Positions 1 to 6,787 of a stretch of 24,908 nt of DNA are shown piece after piece (position 1 is the first letter of the stretch; every line of letters starts with the position of its first letter). The translations under genes and the position numbers were made by a program. The notes beneath the pieces were generated by a model. The model saw only the letters and a list, made by a program, of their open reading frames with translations. It was not told the DNA's origin and made no database searches. The DNA comes from Candidatus Nitrosopumilus sp. Lineage in GTDB: Archaea > Thermoproteota > Nitrososphaeria > Nitrososphaerales > Nitrosopumilaceae. The stretch covers positions 1 through 24,908 of the forward strand of contig JAOTSS010000025.1 of the NCBI GenBank assembly GCA_029864805.1. The letters run 5' to 3'.

Positions 1-104
1 CGGAGAAAGAAGAAGAGAAGGCGGAGATAGAAGAAGAGAAGGCGGAGATAGAAGAAGAGAAGGCGGAGATAGAAGAAGAGAAGGCGGAGATAGAAGAAGA
101 GAAG
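1..104 (+). repeat. Five tandem 21-bp units
   Basis: Four perfect 21-bp units (21-41, 42-62, 63-83, 84-104) follow one truncated unit with a single change (1-20). The length is a multiple of three, so reading frames are preserved. Frame 2 reads GGDRRRE and frame 3 reads AEIEEEK. Identity at the DNA level suggests recent expansion by slippage. The array continues to the window edge, so more copies may lie upstream. Confidence 0.95.
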
Positions 105-202
105 GCGGAAACTTTAGAGACACTCCAAGACGAGAAGAGAGAGATTCAAAATATGAAAGACCAGATTCAAATAAAAAGAGAAAGAAGTTTGGAAGAAGAT
201 AA
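2..202 (+). CDS. C-terminal tail of an upstream protein, possibly Nop5 (partial)
   Basis: A frame open from the window edge to a TAA at 200-202. It encodes an Arg/Gly/Glu-rich repeat (GGDRRRE, about five copies), then a hydrophilic stretch ending in a basic cluster (NKKRKKFGRR). I prefer this frame to the equally open frame leading into fibrillarin. Its third positions are mostly A/T and its arginines are AGA, as in the rest of the window, while the other frame needs GCG and many G-ending codons. Nop5 commonly lies just upstream of fibrillarin in archaea and ends in a charged basic tail, so a Nop5 C-terminus is a fair guess from context. No diagnostic Nop5 domain is inside the window. It would overlap the fibrillarin start by 50 nt. 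Alternative: this DNA is an N-terminal coiled-coil extension of fibrillarin. Confidence 0.5.
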   Translation, partial: GERRREGGDRRREGGDRRREGGDRRREGGDRRREGGNFRDTPRREERDSKYERPDSNKKRKKFGRR

Positions 203-863
203 TCAATCATATTTTTGGATAAAATCAGAAGGCGAGAAAAAATTAGCTACTGAAAATCTAGTTCCTGGAAATCAAGTGTATAAAGAAAAATTAATTATCA
301 AAAAAGGAATAGAATACAGATTATGGGATGCTTTTAGAAGTAAATTAGCAGCAGCTATTATGAATGAGCTGGAATATTTCCCATTTGAAAATAAAAGTAA
401 AGTATTGTATTTAGGAGCATCAACTGGAACTACTGTTAGCCACATTTCAGACATTGTTGGTCCAAGTGGAATAGTTTTTGGTGTTGAACATGCCAGTAGA
501 GTAGCAAGAGATTTTCTTGATAGAGTTGCATCATACAGATCAAACATAATTCCAATATTGCAAGATGCAAGAAAACCAAAAGAATACTTTTCAGTCTTTG
601 GAAAAGTGGACATTGTATACGTGGACATAGCACAACCAGATCAAACACAAATTGCTTTGGATAATTGTGAAATGTATCTTAAAAAAGAAGGTTATTTCTT
701 TTTAGTAATTAAAACACGTAGTATTGATGTTACAAAATCACCAAGGAGAGTCATTGAAGAAGAAACAGATAAGCTAAAAACAAATTTTGATGTTTTACAA
801 TCTATCGATTTGCATCCATACGATAAAGACCATGCAATGATAATTGCAAAATATAAAAACTAA
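153..863 (+). CDS. flpA: Fibrillarin-like rRNA/tRNA 2'-O-methyltransferase
   Basis: This is the SAM-dependent enzyme of the archaeal C/D-box sRNP, which 2'-O-methylates rRNA and tRNA together with Nop5, L7Ae and guide sRNAs. The 236 residues contain the family N-terminal segment (EGEKKLATENLVPG, about residues 27-39), the SAM-binding YLGASTGTT (86-94) followed by HISDIVG, an acidic VDIAQPDQT segment near 155-164, and the C-terminal RSIDVT and KDHA motifs. Archaeal fibrillarins are about 225-235 aa and begin shortly before the EKKLA segment, which supports ATG 153. The frame stays open upstream of 153 through the 21-bp repeats, so a longer coiled-coil form cannot be excluded. It converges with RNase HII and the stop codons overlap. 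Confidence 0.93.
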   Translation: MKDQIQIKRERSLEEDNQSYFWIKSEGEKKLATENLVPGNQVYKEKLIIKKGIEYRLWDAFRSKLAAAIMNELEYFPFENKSKVLYLGASTGTTVSHISDIVGPSGIVFGVEHASRVARDFLDRVASYRSNIIPILQDARKPKEYFSVFGKVDIVYVDIAQPDQTQIALDNCEMYLKKEGYFFLVIKTRSIDVTKSPRRVIEEETDKLKTNFDVLQSIDLHPYDKDHAMIIAKYKN

Positions 864-1480
864 TTATTTCCCATGATTTTTTGAACAGGTTTCCAACTTT
901 TACGTACGAAATTAGGCAGAACATGATTGATCTCATAATATTTTATCACAAATTTTACAGTAACAGTGTCTGATGGATAACCACTACCTAAATCATGATT
1001 TTGTCTTAACTTTGCAATTGCTTTATCTCGTGTAACTTTAGCAAGAATTGATGCTGCAGATACTATTACAAATCTACTATCTGCATGGTGGTATGATCTA
1101 ATTTTATGATTACCAGATTGCCTAGAAATTTCTCTTCCAAATCTATTAGGATTTACATCACATGAATCAACATATGAGATATTAGCATTTAATTTTGAAA
1201 CTACTTTTGCCATGTATTTTGCTTCTAAACCGTTCAAACAATGTTTCTTTACATTAGCATCAATTAATCTAGGAGAAATTTTTGCAATGTAATAATCATC
1301 TGAAATTTCAATGATTTTTTTATAAAATTGCTCTCGAAGTTTTGGTGAAAGTTTTTTTGAATCTTTTACTCCCAAAGAAGATAGTTTTCGTAAATTTTTT
1401 TTATCTAATAAAATTCCAGCAATTACGATTGGGCCTAGCATAGAGCCACGTCCCGCATCATCAATTCCACAAATTTGCAT
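860..1480 (-). CDS. rnhB: Ribonuclease HII
   Basis: Type 2 RNase H, which cuts the RNA strand of RNA/DNA hybrids and single ribonucleotides in DNA. I place the start at the ATG at 1480 (206 aa, beginning MQICGIDDAGRG) rather than an in-frame start 21 nt upstream. It matches the usual RNase HII N-terminus, and a TATA-like box sits about 26 nt before it, so a leaderless mRNA is expected. Carboxylates in this numbering are D7 and D8 (GIDDAGRG), D105 (YVDSCDV) and D134 (HHADSR), followed by VSAASILAKVTRD. The second residue is normally Glu (GIDEAGRG); here it is Asp, a conservative but unusual change at a metal-coordinating site. Divergent from trm1. Confidence 0.93.
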   Translation of the reverse strand: MQICGIDDAGRGSMLGPIVIAGILLDKKNLRKLSSLGVKDSKKLSPKLREQFYKKIIEISDDYYIAKISPRLIDANVKKHCLNGLEAKYMAKVVSKLNANISYVDSCDVNPNRFGREISRQSGNHKIRSYHHADSRFVIVSAASILAKVTRDKAIAKLRQNHDLGSGYPSDTVTVKFVIKYYEINHVLPNFVRKSWKPVQKIMGNN

Positions 1481-1502
1481 GAATGTTGTCGCAAAACACA
1501 AG

Positions 1503-1510
1503 TATTAAAC
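1503..1510 (-). promoter_or_regulatory. TATA-like box of rnhB
   Basis: On the minus strand this reads GTTTAATA, centred about 26 nt upstream of the ATG at 1480. That spacing predicts transcription starting at or next to the start codon. This is inferred from archaeal promoter geometry. Confidence 0.45.
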
Positions 1511-1541
1511 CGTTATACGTTTAAAAAAAATTGAAAGTTAA

Positions 1542-2690
1542 TTGAAATTTCCAAATGATTCTTTTCAAGAAATTATTGAAGGTAAAACAAAATTGCTGGT
1601 GCCAAAAAAATCTCTGACAGAAAAAGTCCCACCAAAAAAACCTGCATTCTTTAATCCAAAAGCAAAATTGAATAGAGATTTTTCAATAATTGCATATGCT
1701 GCTTTCTTGAAAAATTTTAAAGGCCCAAAAATTTTTTTGGAGGGGTTATCAGGAATTGGAGCAAGAGGATTAAGAGTTGGAAATGAGTTAAAAATGGAAA
1801 AGGTAGTGATCAATGATCTAAACCCAAGTGCTCTAAAAATGGCACAGCAATCATCCAATCTAAATAATTTAAAAAATATTGAGTTTTCTGAAAAAGAAGT
1901 TTGTAGATTTCTGAGCAAATATTCAAAAAAAGGCGAAAGAGGCTCAATCATAGATATAGACCCCTTTGGATCGCCTGCGGCATTTTTTGATTGTGGGATT
2001 AGAGCAACCATGCATGGAGGAATTTTATCTACGGCTGCAACAGATCTTCAAGTTCTAAATGGACTCTTTCAGAGTGCATGTAAGCGCAAATACGGTGGAA
2101 TTCCAGTAAGAACAGAGTACGGAAATGAATTAGCAATCAGATTAATCCTAGGTTGTCTTAGAGGAGTTGCTGGAAGATTAGGCGTAAAATTTATCCCATT
2201 ATTTGTTGAAAGTGAAATGCATTACTATAGAACTTATGTTAAAGTTCTAAACAGACCAGATCAAGAAGAAAACATAGGATATATCATACATTGTAAAAAT
2301 TGTGGCCATAGAAAAATATCATTAGAGCAAGAACAAGAATGCAATTTATGCAATCAGAAAATTAGTATGGCAGGGCCTCTATGGATAGGCAAAATTTTTG
2401 ATAGAGAATTTATTCAAAATATGATTCTAGAAATTCCTAATTTACAAGTAGACAAGATTTGTGGAAAGATACTTGTCAAATGTCTTGCAGAATCAGAAAT
2501 GCCAGGAACTTATTTTACGTTAGATGAGATTGCATCAAAAATGAAATCTTCACCGCCTAAACTTGAAAATGCAATATTAAATTTACAAAAAAATAATTTT
2601 CTAGCAAGCATTACATCATTTAATCCAACAGGATTTAGAACAAACGCAAACATGAATGAAATAATTGAAATATTTCAGACTATCCAATAA
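1542..2690 (+). CDS. trm1: tRNA (guanine26-N2)-dimethyltransferase Trm1
   Basis: SAM-dependent enzyme that makes N2,N2-dimethylguanosine at position 26 of tRNA. The 382 residues match the family length. Visible are the N-terminal EGKTKLLVP and FFNPKAKLNRDFS segments, a SAM-site GLSGIGARGLR, the catalytic DIDPFGSP (138-145), and a four-cysteine zinc motif (C251, C254, C267, C270). The C-terminal part looks like the winged-helix domain of archaeal Trm1. Translation appears to begin at a TTG (1542), since no in-frame ATG precedes the conserved EGKTKLLVP segment. An A/T-rich stretch at about 1518-1530 may carry the promoter. Its 3' end overlaps the convergent RlmE gene by 11 nt. Confidence 0.93.
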   Translation: MKFPNDSFQEIIEGKTKLLVPKKSLTEKVPPKKPAFFNPKAKLNRDFSIIAYAAFLKNFKGPKIFLEGLSGIGARGLRVGNELKMEKVVINDLNPSALKMAQQSSNLNNLKNIEFSEKEVCRFLSKYSKKGERGSIIDIDPFGSPAAFFDCGIRATMHGGILSTAATDLQVLNGLFQSACKRKYGGIPVRTEYGNELAIRLILGCLRGVAGRLGVKFIPLFVESEMHYYRTYVKVLNRPDQEENIGYIIHCKNCGHRKISLEQEQECNLCNQKISMAGPLWIGKIFDREFIQNMILEIPNLQVDKICGKILVKCLAESEMPGTYFTLDEIASKMKSSPPKLENAILNLQKNNFLASITSFNPTGFRTNANMNEIIEIFQTIQ

Positions 2691-3273
2691 AACCTAAACA
2701 AACAAGATATAATTCACTACTTTGTTTTCTACTTGCACTAGGTTTTGTAAGATTTATTCTAGCAAATTTTTTTTTAACATAGTCTCTGAATTCCATAGAG
2801 TATTCGCCATCAAAAACTTTGAATACAGCATTGCCTTTGTTTGCTAAAACTTTGTCCATTATTTTGGTGCAATCATAATTTAATGAAATTTGCTTAGCGT
2901 GATCAACTGACCAATTTCCACTAACTTGAGGAGAAAGATCACAAATTACTGCATTAACTTTACGTCCAAAATAGGTCATAACCTCATCAATTACATGTTC
3001 ATTTTCAATATTTTCTCGGATAATGTGAGCGCCTGGGATCTCTTCAACATAAGATAAATCAACACCCATTACTTTGCCTTGATTTCCCGCTAATTTTACA
3101 GCCATTTGAGTCCAGCCACCGGGTGCACAACCAAGATCAAGTACATAAAATCCAGGACCGATAATACGATAAGATTTGTTTAACTCTTGTAGTTTGAAAG
3201 CAGCTCTGCTACGATAACCTTGTTCATGAGCTAATCGGCGATAATGATCTTTGCGAGCATCGATTAATTTCAT
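2680..3273 (-). CDS. rlmE: RlmE/FtsJ-type rRNA 2'-O-methyltransferase
   Basis: RrmJ/FtsJ-family SAM enzyme that methylates a ribose 2'-O in large-subunit rRNA; the bacterial model acts on 23S U2552. The 197 aa match the typical catalytic core. The SAM loop is LDLGCAPGGWTQ (45-56), and the K-D-K-E catalytic tetrad is intact: K27 (RAAFKL), D112 (CDLSP), K152 (FKVFDG) and E187 (SSELYL). The start codon overlaps the stop of the upstream TFE-beta-like gene by 4 nt (ATGA), so the two are probably cotranscribed and translationally coupled. The exact target nucleotide cannot be read from the sequence. Confidence 0.93.
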   Translation of the reverse strand: MKLIDARKDHYRRLAHEQGYRSRAAFKLQELNKSYRIIGPGFYVLDLGCAPGGWTQMAVKLAGNQGKVMGVDLSYVEEIPGAHIIRENIENEHVIDEVMTYFGRKVNAVICDLSPQVSGNWSVDHAKQISLNYDCTKIMDKVLANKGNAVFKVFDGEYSMEFRDYVKKKFARINLTKPSASRKQSSELYLVCLGFIG

Positions 3274-3992
3274 TTGGCCTTCGCGGGTTTTTTCATCTCA
3301 GCAATAACCCAATCTTCAATGAATTGACAATTTCTAGGACTAATTTCACCTTCTAGTGAACACTTTTGTTCAACAGGACAAACCAAGCATGGAGCATTTT
3401 CAATTGATTGAGTACTAATGGGGGTTTTCTTTAGAATTAATTTGTAAGTCCAACGTCCTTTCTCTAGAAGTTTTTCTCTAGTAATAGTTCCCATTCTTTC
3501 AAGTTTTAATGCTAAACGAGAACCATCACGACTTGTAAGTTTAAGTTTTTTCCAAAGTTCACTTTGAAACATTCCATCAGATTCACGTTCTGCTAAAATA
3601 TCACAAACTTTGTTTGTTAGTCTTTCCATGTCCACTTTTTCAATTTGGAAATTCTCAATTTCTTCATCAGAGAGTTGTTCTTCTAATTCTTCTTCTAATG
3701 TTTTTTCAGCCTCTTTCTTAGCTTCTTCTAATTCTTTTTTAGTTAATTTTTTCTCTTTTACTGGCTTTGGTTCAGCTTTTTTCTTTGCTGGCTTTGGTTC
3801 AGCTTTTTTCTTTGCTGGCTTTGGTTCAGCTTTTTTCTTTGCCGGCTTTGGTTCAGCTTTTTTCTTTACTGGCTTTGGTTCAGCTTTTTTCTTTGGAGAT
3901 GAATCTAGAACTTTCTTTTTCTTTTTTAATTCATCAAGTTCCGCCTTTATTTTTGCAGATTCATCAATCAGTGTATCTTTTTTCTTTGCCAT
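3270..3992 (-). CDS. TFE-beta-like (RPC34/hRPC39 homologue) transcription factor with repetitive N-terminus
   Basis: 240 aa in three parts. Residues 1-80 are very lysine-rich and hold five KKKAEPKPA/V repeats. Residues 81-118 are a charged, probably helical segment. The folded C-terminal half has a winged helix (about 121-190) and a cysteine cluster C202-x2-C205-x5-C211-x10-C222 followed by FIEDW. A winged helix followed by a four-cysteine cluster and an SPxNC...W ending is the layout of archaeal TFE-beta, the partner of TFE-alpha in RNA polymerase initiation, which carries an Fe-S cluster. The assignment rests on motif and layout. A Shine-Dalgarno-like GGTGA lies just before the ATG. The basic N-terminus could bind nucleic acid. 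An alternative is an unrelated winged-helix protein. Confidence 0.62.
   Translation of the reverse strand: MAKKKDTLIDESAKIKAELDELKKKKKVLDSSPKKKAEPKPVKKKAEPKPAKKKAEPKPAKKKAEPKPAKKKAEPKPVKEKKLTKKELEEAKKEAEKTLEEELEEQLSDEEIENFQIEKVDMERLTNKVCDILAERESDGMFQSELWKKLKLTSRDGSRLALKLERMGTITREKLLEKGRWTYKLILKKTPISTQSIENAPCLVCPVEQKCSLEGEISPRNCQFIEDWVIAEMKKPAKAK
3761..3895 (-). repeat. Five tandem 27-bp repeats in the TFE-beta-like gene
   Basis: Five near-identical 27-bp units (3761-3787, 3788-3814, 3815-3841, 3842-3868, 3869-3895) encode KKKAEPKPA or KKKAEPKPV. Only a few single-base differences separate them, so copy number is probably recent and variable between strains. Confidence 0.95.
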
Positions 3993-4047
3993 TAAATCAC
4001 CTTATTTTTTAAATTCAAGTTCTTATTTATCATAGAAAAATTCATGC

Positions 4048-4509
4048 CTATTTAACAGTAAATGTTTCCGTTATCGAAATACTTTGTAATTGTTTTGAGA
4101 CCATTTCTGCTACTATTTTATATGAGCCTGGGGTGTCAATTACTTTGGAGAATTTATCATCAACAGGAATCATTGAATTTCCTTTTTCAAAGCATTGCTC
4201 AAAAAAGCCACCCTGAGTAATCACATCACTTACAGATGAGTAAATTGTGACATATAGATCGCCACAATCAAAAGAAGAGTCGTTAATTTTAATTTGGATT
4301 TCTACAGGCACTATAGTAGAATATTGTTTAGAAAGACCAATGATTTCAATCGGAGATTTATTAGTCGAAAATCCTTCTGAGTAAGACATCGGCCACATGT
4401 TTAGTTCTCTGTCAGGTTTTTGTAAGATATCATTCATTACAGCAGAACCAAACACTATTGAAAAGATCATAGGCAATACAAATACTACAAAAATTCTTTT
4501 AGACACCAT
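4048..4509 (-). CDS. Membrane-anchored or secreted protein of unknown function
   Basis: A 153-aa protein that I do not recognise. Residues 5-24 form one hydrophobic helix after a basic start (MVSKR), giving a signal anchor or signal peptide. The rest is hydrophilic and beta-rich, ending in SITETFTVK. Two cysteines (C82, C106) could form an extracellular disulfide. The alternating strand pattern and the ending suggest a small immunoglobulin-like domain outside the cell. A TATA-like ATATAAGG on the minus strand near 4534-4541 sits about 26 nt before the ATG, consistent with a leaderless mRNA. It is transcribed away from the OLD-like gene. Confidence 0.75.
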   Translation of the reverse strand: MVSKRIFVVFVLPMIFSIVFGSAVMNDILQKPDRELNMWPMSYSEGFSTNKSPIEIIGLSKQYSTIVPVEIQIKINDSSFDCGDLYVTIYSSVSDVITQGGFFEQCFEKGNSMIPVDDKFSKVIDTPGSYKIVAEMVSKQLQSISITETFTVK

Positions 4510-4582
4510 TTTGTTTTAAACACCTATAATTCCCTTATATCTATTTAGCAAAATATGAAACTTCAGATCAATTTGACGAATA

Positions 4583-4590
4583 AGTTAAAT
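4583..4590 (+). promoter_or_regulatory. TATA-like box of the OLD-like gene
   Basis: AGTTAAAT centred 27-28 nt before the ATG at 4614, the spacing expected for a leaderless archaeal transcript. Confidence 0.4.
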
Positions 4591-4613
4591 CGTAGCTGAC
4601 TAAATATCGCTAG

Positions 4614-6707
4614 ATGCGACTAAGAAAATTCAGAGTTAAGGCATATCGTTGTATTCATGATTCTGGAGAGATAACAGTTGGAGATCTAGCAGCTTTTGTT
4701 GGTAGGAATGAAAGTGGTAAAACCACGATTCTTCAAGCATTAACCTTGTTAAATAGAGATGAAATAGTTTCAGAGTTAGATCTTTGTGATGAAATGAATG
4801 AAGAGTTAAAAGAAGAGATCAGATTAGCAGAAGGAGAATTTGATCTTAATCAGCATGAAAGAGAGTTAATAAAAGAAAAATTCCCAAGTTTACCAGAAAT
4901 TAAAAAAATTAAATTAATTAGAACAAATAGAAGACCAAAAGTTCAATATGAATTTGAAGACATTGAACTTAGTGAAGATGAAAGTCAAGGAATCAATTCA
5001 TGGGAAAATTTCTCAAATCAGATTCTAGGATTTTTAGATACTATTCCAAATCATCTTAGAATACAAATTGATACAAAATTCTTTGAAGGACCAGTTCCAA
5101 AGAATCAAGAGACTTTTGATAGAGGAATGGCAGAATTTAGTAATCAGTTTCACGTAATTGCAATTCAGGAACCAAAAGTTATCGAAGAGTGGGAAAAAAT
5201 CTATGAAAATCCGGAGAACCAATTTTCAAATTTGCTAAGCGGTGAAAGCATAAAAACAGCCTTAGAGAACTTTATTTCATCGGATTTACATCCGAGATTT
5301 GTTTACTTTTCAGATTATAAAAAAATCTATGGCAACATCAATCTTAATGAATTTCTCAGAGAAGAGAGAGGAGAAAGAGCAGATTCAATTGAATATATTG
5401 AAGAATTTGATAAAGCAGAGACTGTAAGAAATCTGTTTTATCTTGCAGAACTCAATATGAAAGAACTAGATGAAGTAAAAGAGAGCCCTTCCAAATGCAT
5501 TAAACTTCTAAATGCTGCAAGTAACAGATTAACCAATAAACTAAATCCAGCATGGAAAGGAGATCCTATCCATGTAGATTTGAGATACAATCCAGGCAAT
5601 ATCATGAGTGTGGTAATTTCAGATGTTCACAAAGATGGAACAATAACAAACACAGGATTATTAAATAGAAGGGCAGAGGGATTCAAATGGACATTTTCAT
5701 TTATTGTAAACTTTGCAGCTGAAACACAGAGAGCAGAATTAAAAGAAGCAATATTACTTTTAGATGAACCTGCAAGAAATCTTCATCCAACTCAACAAAT
5801 GGGAATTTCAGACTTGTTGAAAAATTTAGCTGGATCAAACCAAGTTTTGTATGCAACACATTCTCCATTTATGATATTTGATTACACACCAGGCAACTTG
5901 CTAGTTGTAGAATTAGACAAAAGGAAGCATCTCAGTAGAATCTTTTATGATTATTGGAATGCAGACGATAAAACATTAACACCGATTTTGTATGGATTGT
6001 CTAGAGGACAAGTTGAATCTATTGTTGATAGAGAAATTGGAACAAACTCCAGACCAGTAATTATTGTGGAAACGATGTCAGATGCAATGTATCTTAATGC
6101 TTTTGATAAATTCTTGCAGGATCCAAATATTTCAATGAATCCTCTCAATGTTGTCGCAGCTTATAACAAAAATTCTGTTTTGCCGCTAGCAATTTTTTAC
6201 AGAAATCATGGATATAGAACATTTGTATTATTAGATAATTCTGAAGAATCAAAGCAAATTTCTGCCCAGTTAGTATCAAATGAATTTTCAGCTATTCAAA
6301 CTATTTTCTTTGAAAAAGAAGGAAAGAAACTAGAATCAATTGAAGACTATATTGCACTTGAGGACTATTTGCATCCAGTAAATCAGACTTATGAAATAAA
6401 ATTAAGACGTGAAGGATTTTCAAATCTTACACCTGAAGAAGTTGCACCAAAAGAAGGAAGAGGAGTGTTAGAAAAATTGAAAAAAATATGGCAAGACCAT
6501 AGAGAAGAGGATTGGGGAGAATTTGACAATGAAGAGATTACCAGATACATATGTGAAAAAATTGCGCTTGAAGACACTAGTTTTCTTACAGATAAAACTA
6601 AGGATCAATTTAGATCATTATATAGATTAATTGCTGAAAGAATAAGACAATATCAAAACATAGCTGCTAAACCCGACCCAAGTAAATTTCAAAAGGCCAA
6701 GGCTTAA
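4614..6707 (+). CDS. OLD-like ATPase with C-terminal Toprim-like domain
   Basis: A 697-aa protein with an SMC/RecF-type ABC ATPase in the N-terminal two thirds. Walker A is GRNESGKT (30-37), Walker B is LLLDEP with D384/E385, a D-loop-like NLHPTQQ follows, and the switch histidine is H416 (ATHSP). A region from about 480 resembles the Toprim nuclease of OLD (overcoming lysogenization defect) proteins: VETMSDAMYL with E486 and D490. The usual DxD is represented only by D541-N-S543, so nuclease activity is uncertain. No UvrD-like partner is adjacent, so this is not a Gabija pair and fits a standalone (class 1-type) OLD. Known relatives act in phage defence or DNA repair; the role here is inferred. 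Base composition matches its neighbours, so I see no sign of recent transfer. Confidence 0.78.
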   Translation: MRLRKFRVKAYRCIHDSGEITVGDLAAFVGRNESGKTTILQALTLLNRDEIVSELDLCDEMNEELKEEIRLAEGEFDLNQHERELIKEKFPSLPEIKKIKLIRTNRRPKVQYEFEDIELSEDESQGINSWENFSNQILGFLDTIPNHLRIQIDTKFFEGPVPKNQETFDRGMAEFSNQFHVIAIQEPKVIEEWEKIYENPENQFSNLLSGESIKTALENFISSDLHPRFVYFSDYKKIYGNINLNEFLREERGERADSIEYIEEFDKAETVRNLFYLAELNMKELDEVKESPSKCIKLLNAASNRLTNKLNPAWKGDPIHVDLRYNPGNIMSVVISDVHKDGTITNTGLLNRRAEGFKWTFSFIVNFAAETQRAELKEAILLLDEPARNLHPTQQMGISDLLKNLAGSNQVLYATHSPFMIFDYTPGNLLVVELDKRKHLSRIFYDYWNADDKTLTPILYGLSRGQVESIVDREIGTNSRPVIIVETMSDAMYLNAFDKFLQDPNISMNPLNVVAAYNKNSVLPLAIFYRNHGYRTFVLLDNSEESKQISAQLVSNEFSAIQTIFFEKEGKKLESIEDYIALEDYLHPVNQTYEIKLRREGFSNLTPEEVAPKEGRGVLEKLKKIWQDHREEDWGEFDNEEITRYICEKIALEDTSFLTDKTKDQFRSLYRLIAERIRQYQNIAAKPDPSKFQKAKA

Positions 6708-6787
6708 GATTTAAGAAGTTTGCTTATGAAAGATACTAAATTAAAAAATAGTAAAGTAGGAAAAAATCTTTAAGGTTTAAGAGAGAG

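Noticed and set aside
1..104. 21-bp tandem units as a CRISPR-like array
   Set aside because: The units are contiguous without spacers and keep the reading frame; this is a coding tandem repeat.
3610..4035. Plus-strand frames rich in Phe, Leu and Ser opposite the TFE-beta-like gene
   Set aside because: They are the complement of the lysine/alanine/proline repeats, with no independent start signal or codon bias.
4614..6707. A Gabija, PARIS or similar multi-gene defence system
   Set aside because: The neighbours are a small secreted protein and a surface protein; no helicase, nuclease or toxin partner is adjacent.
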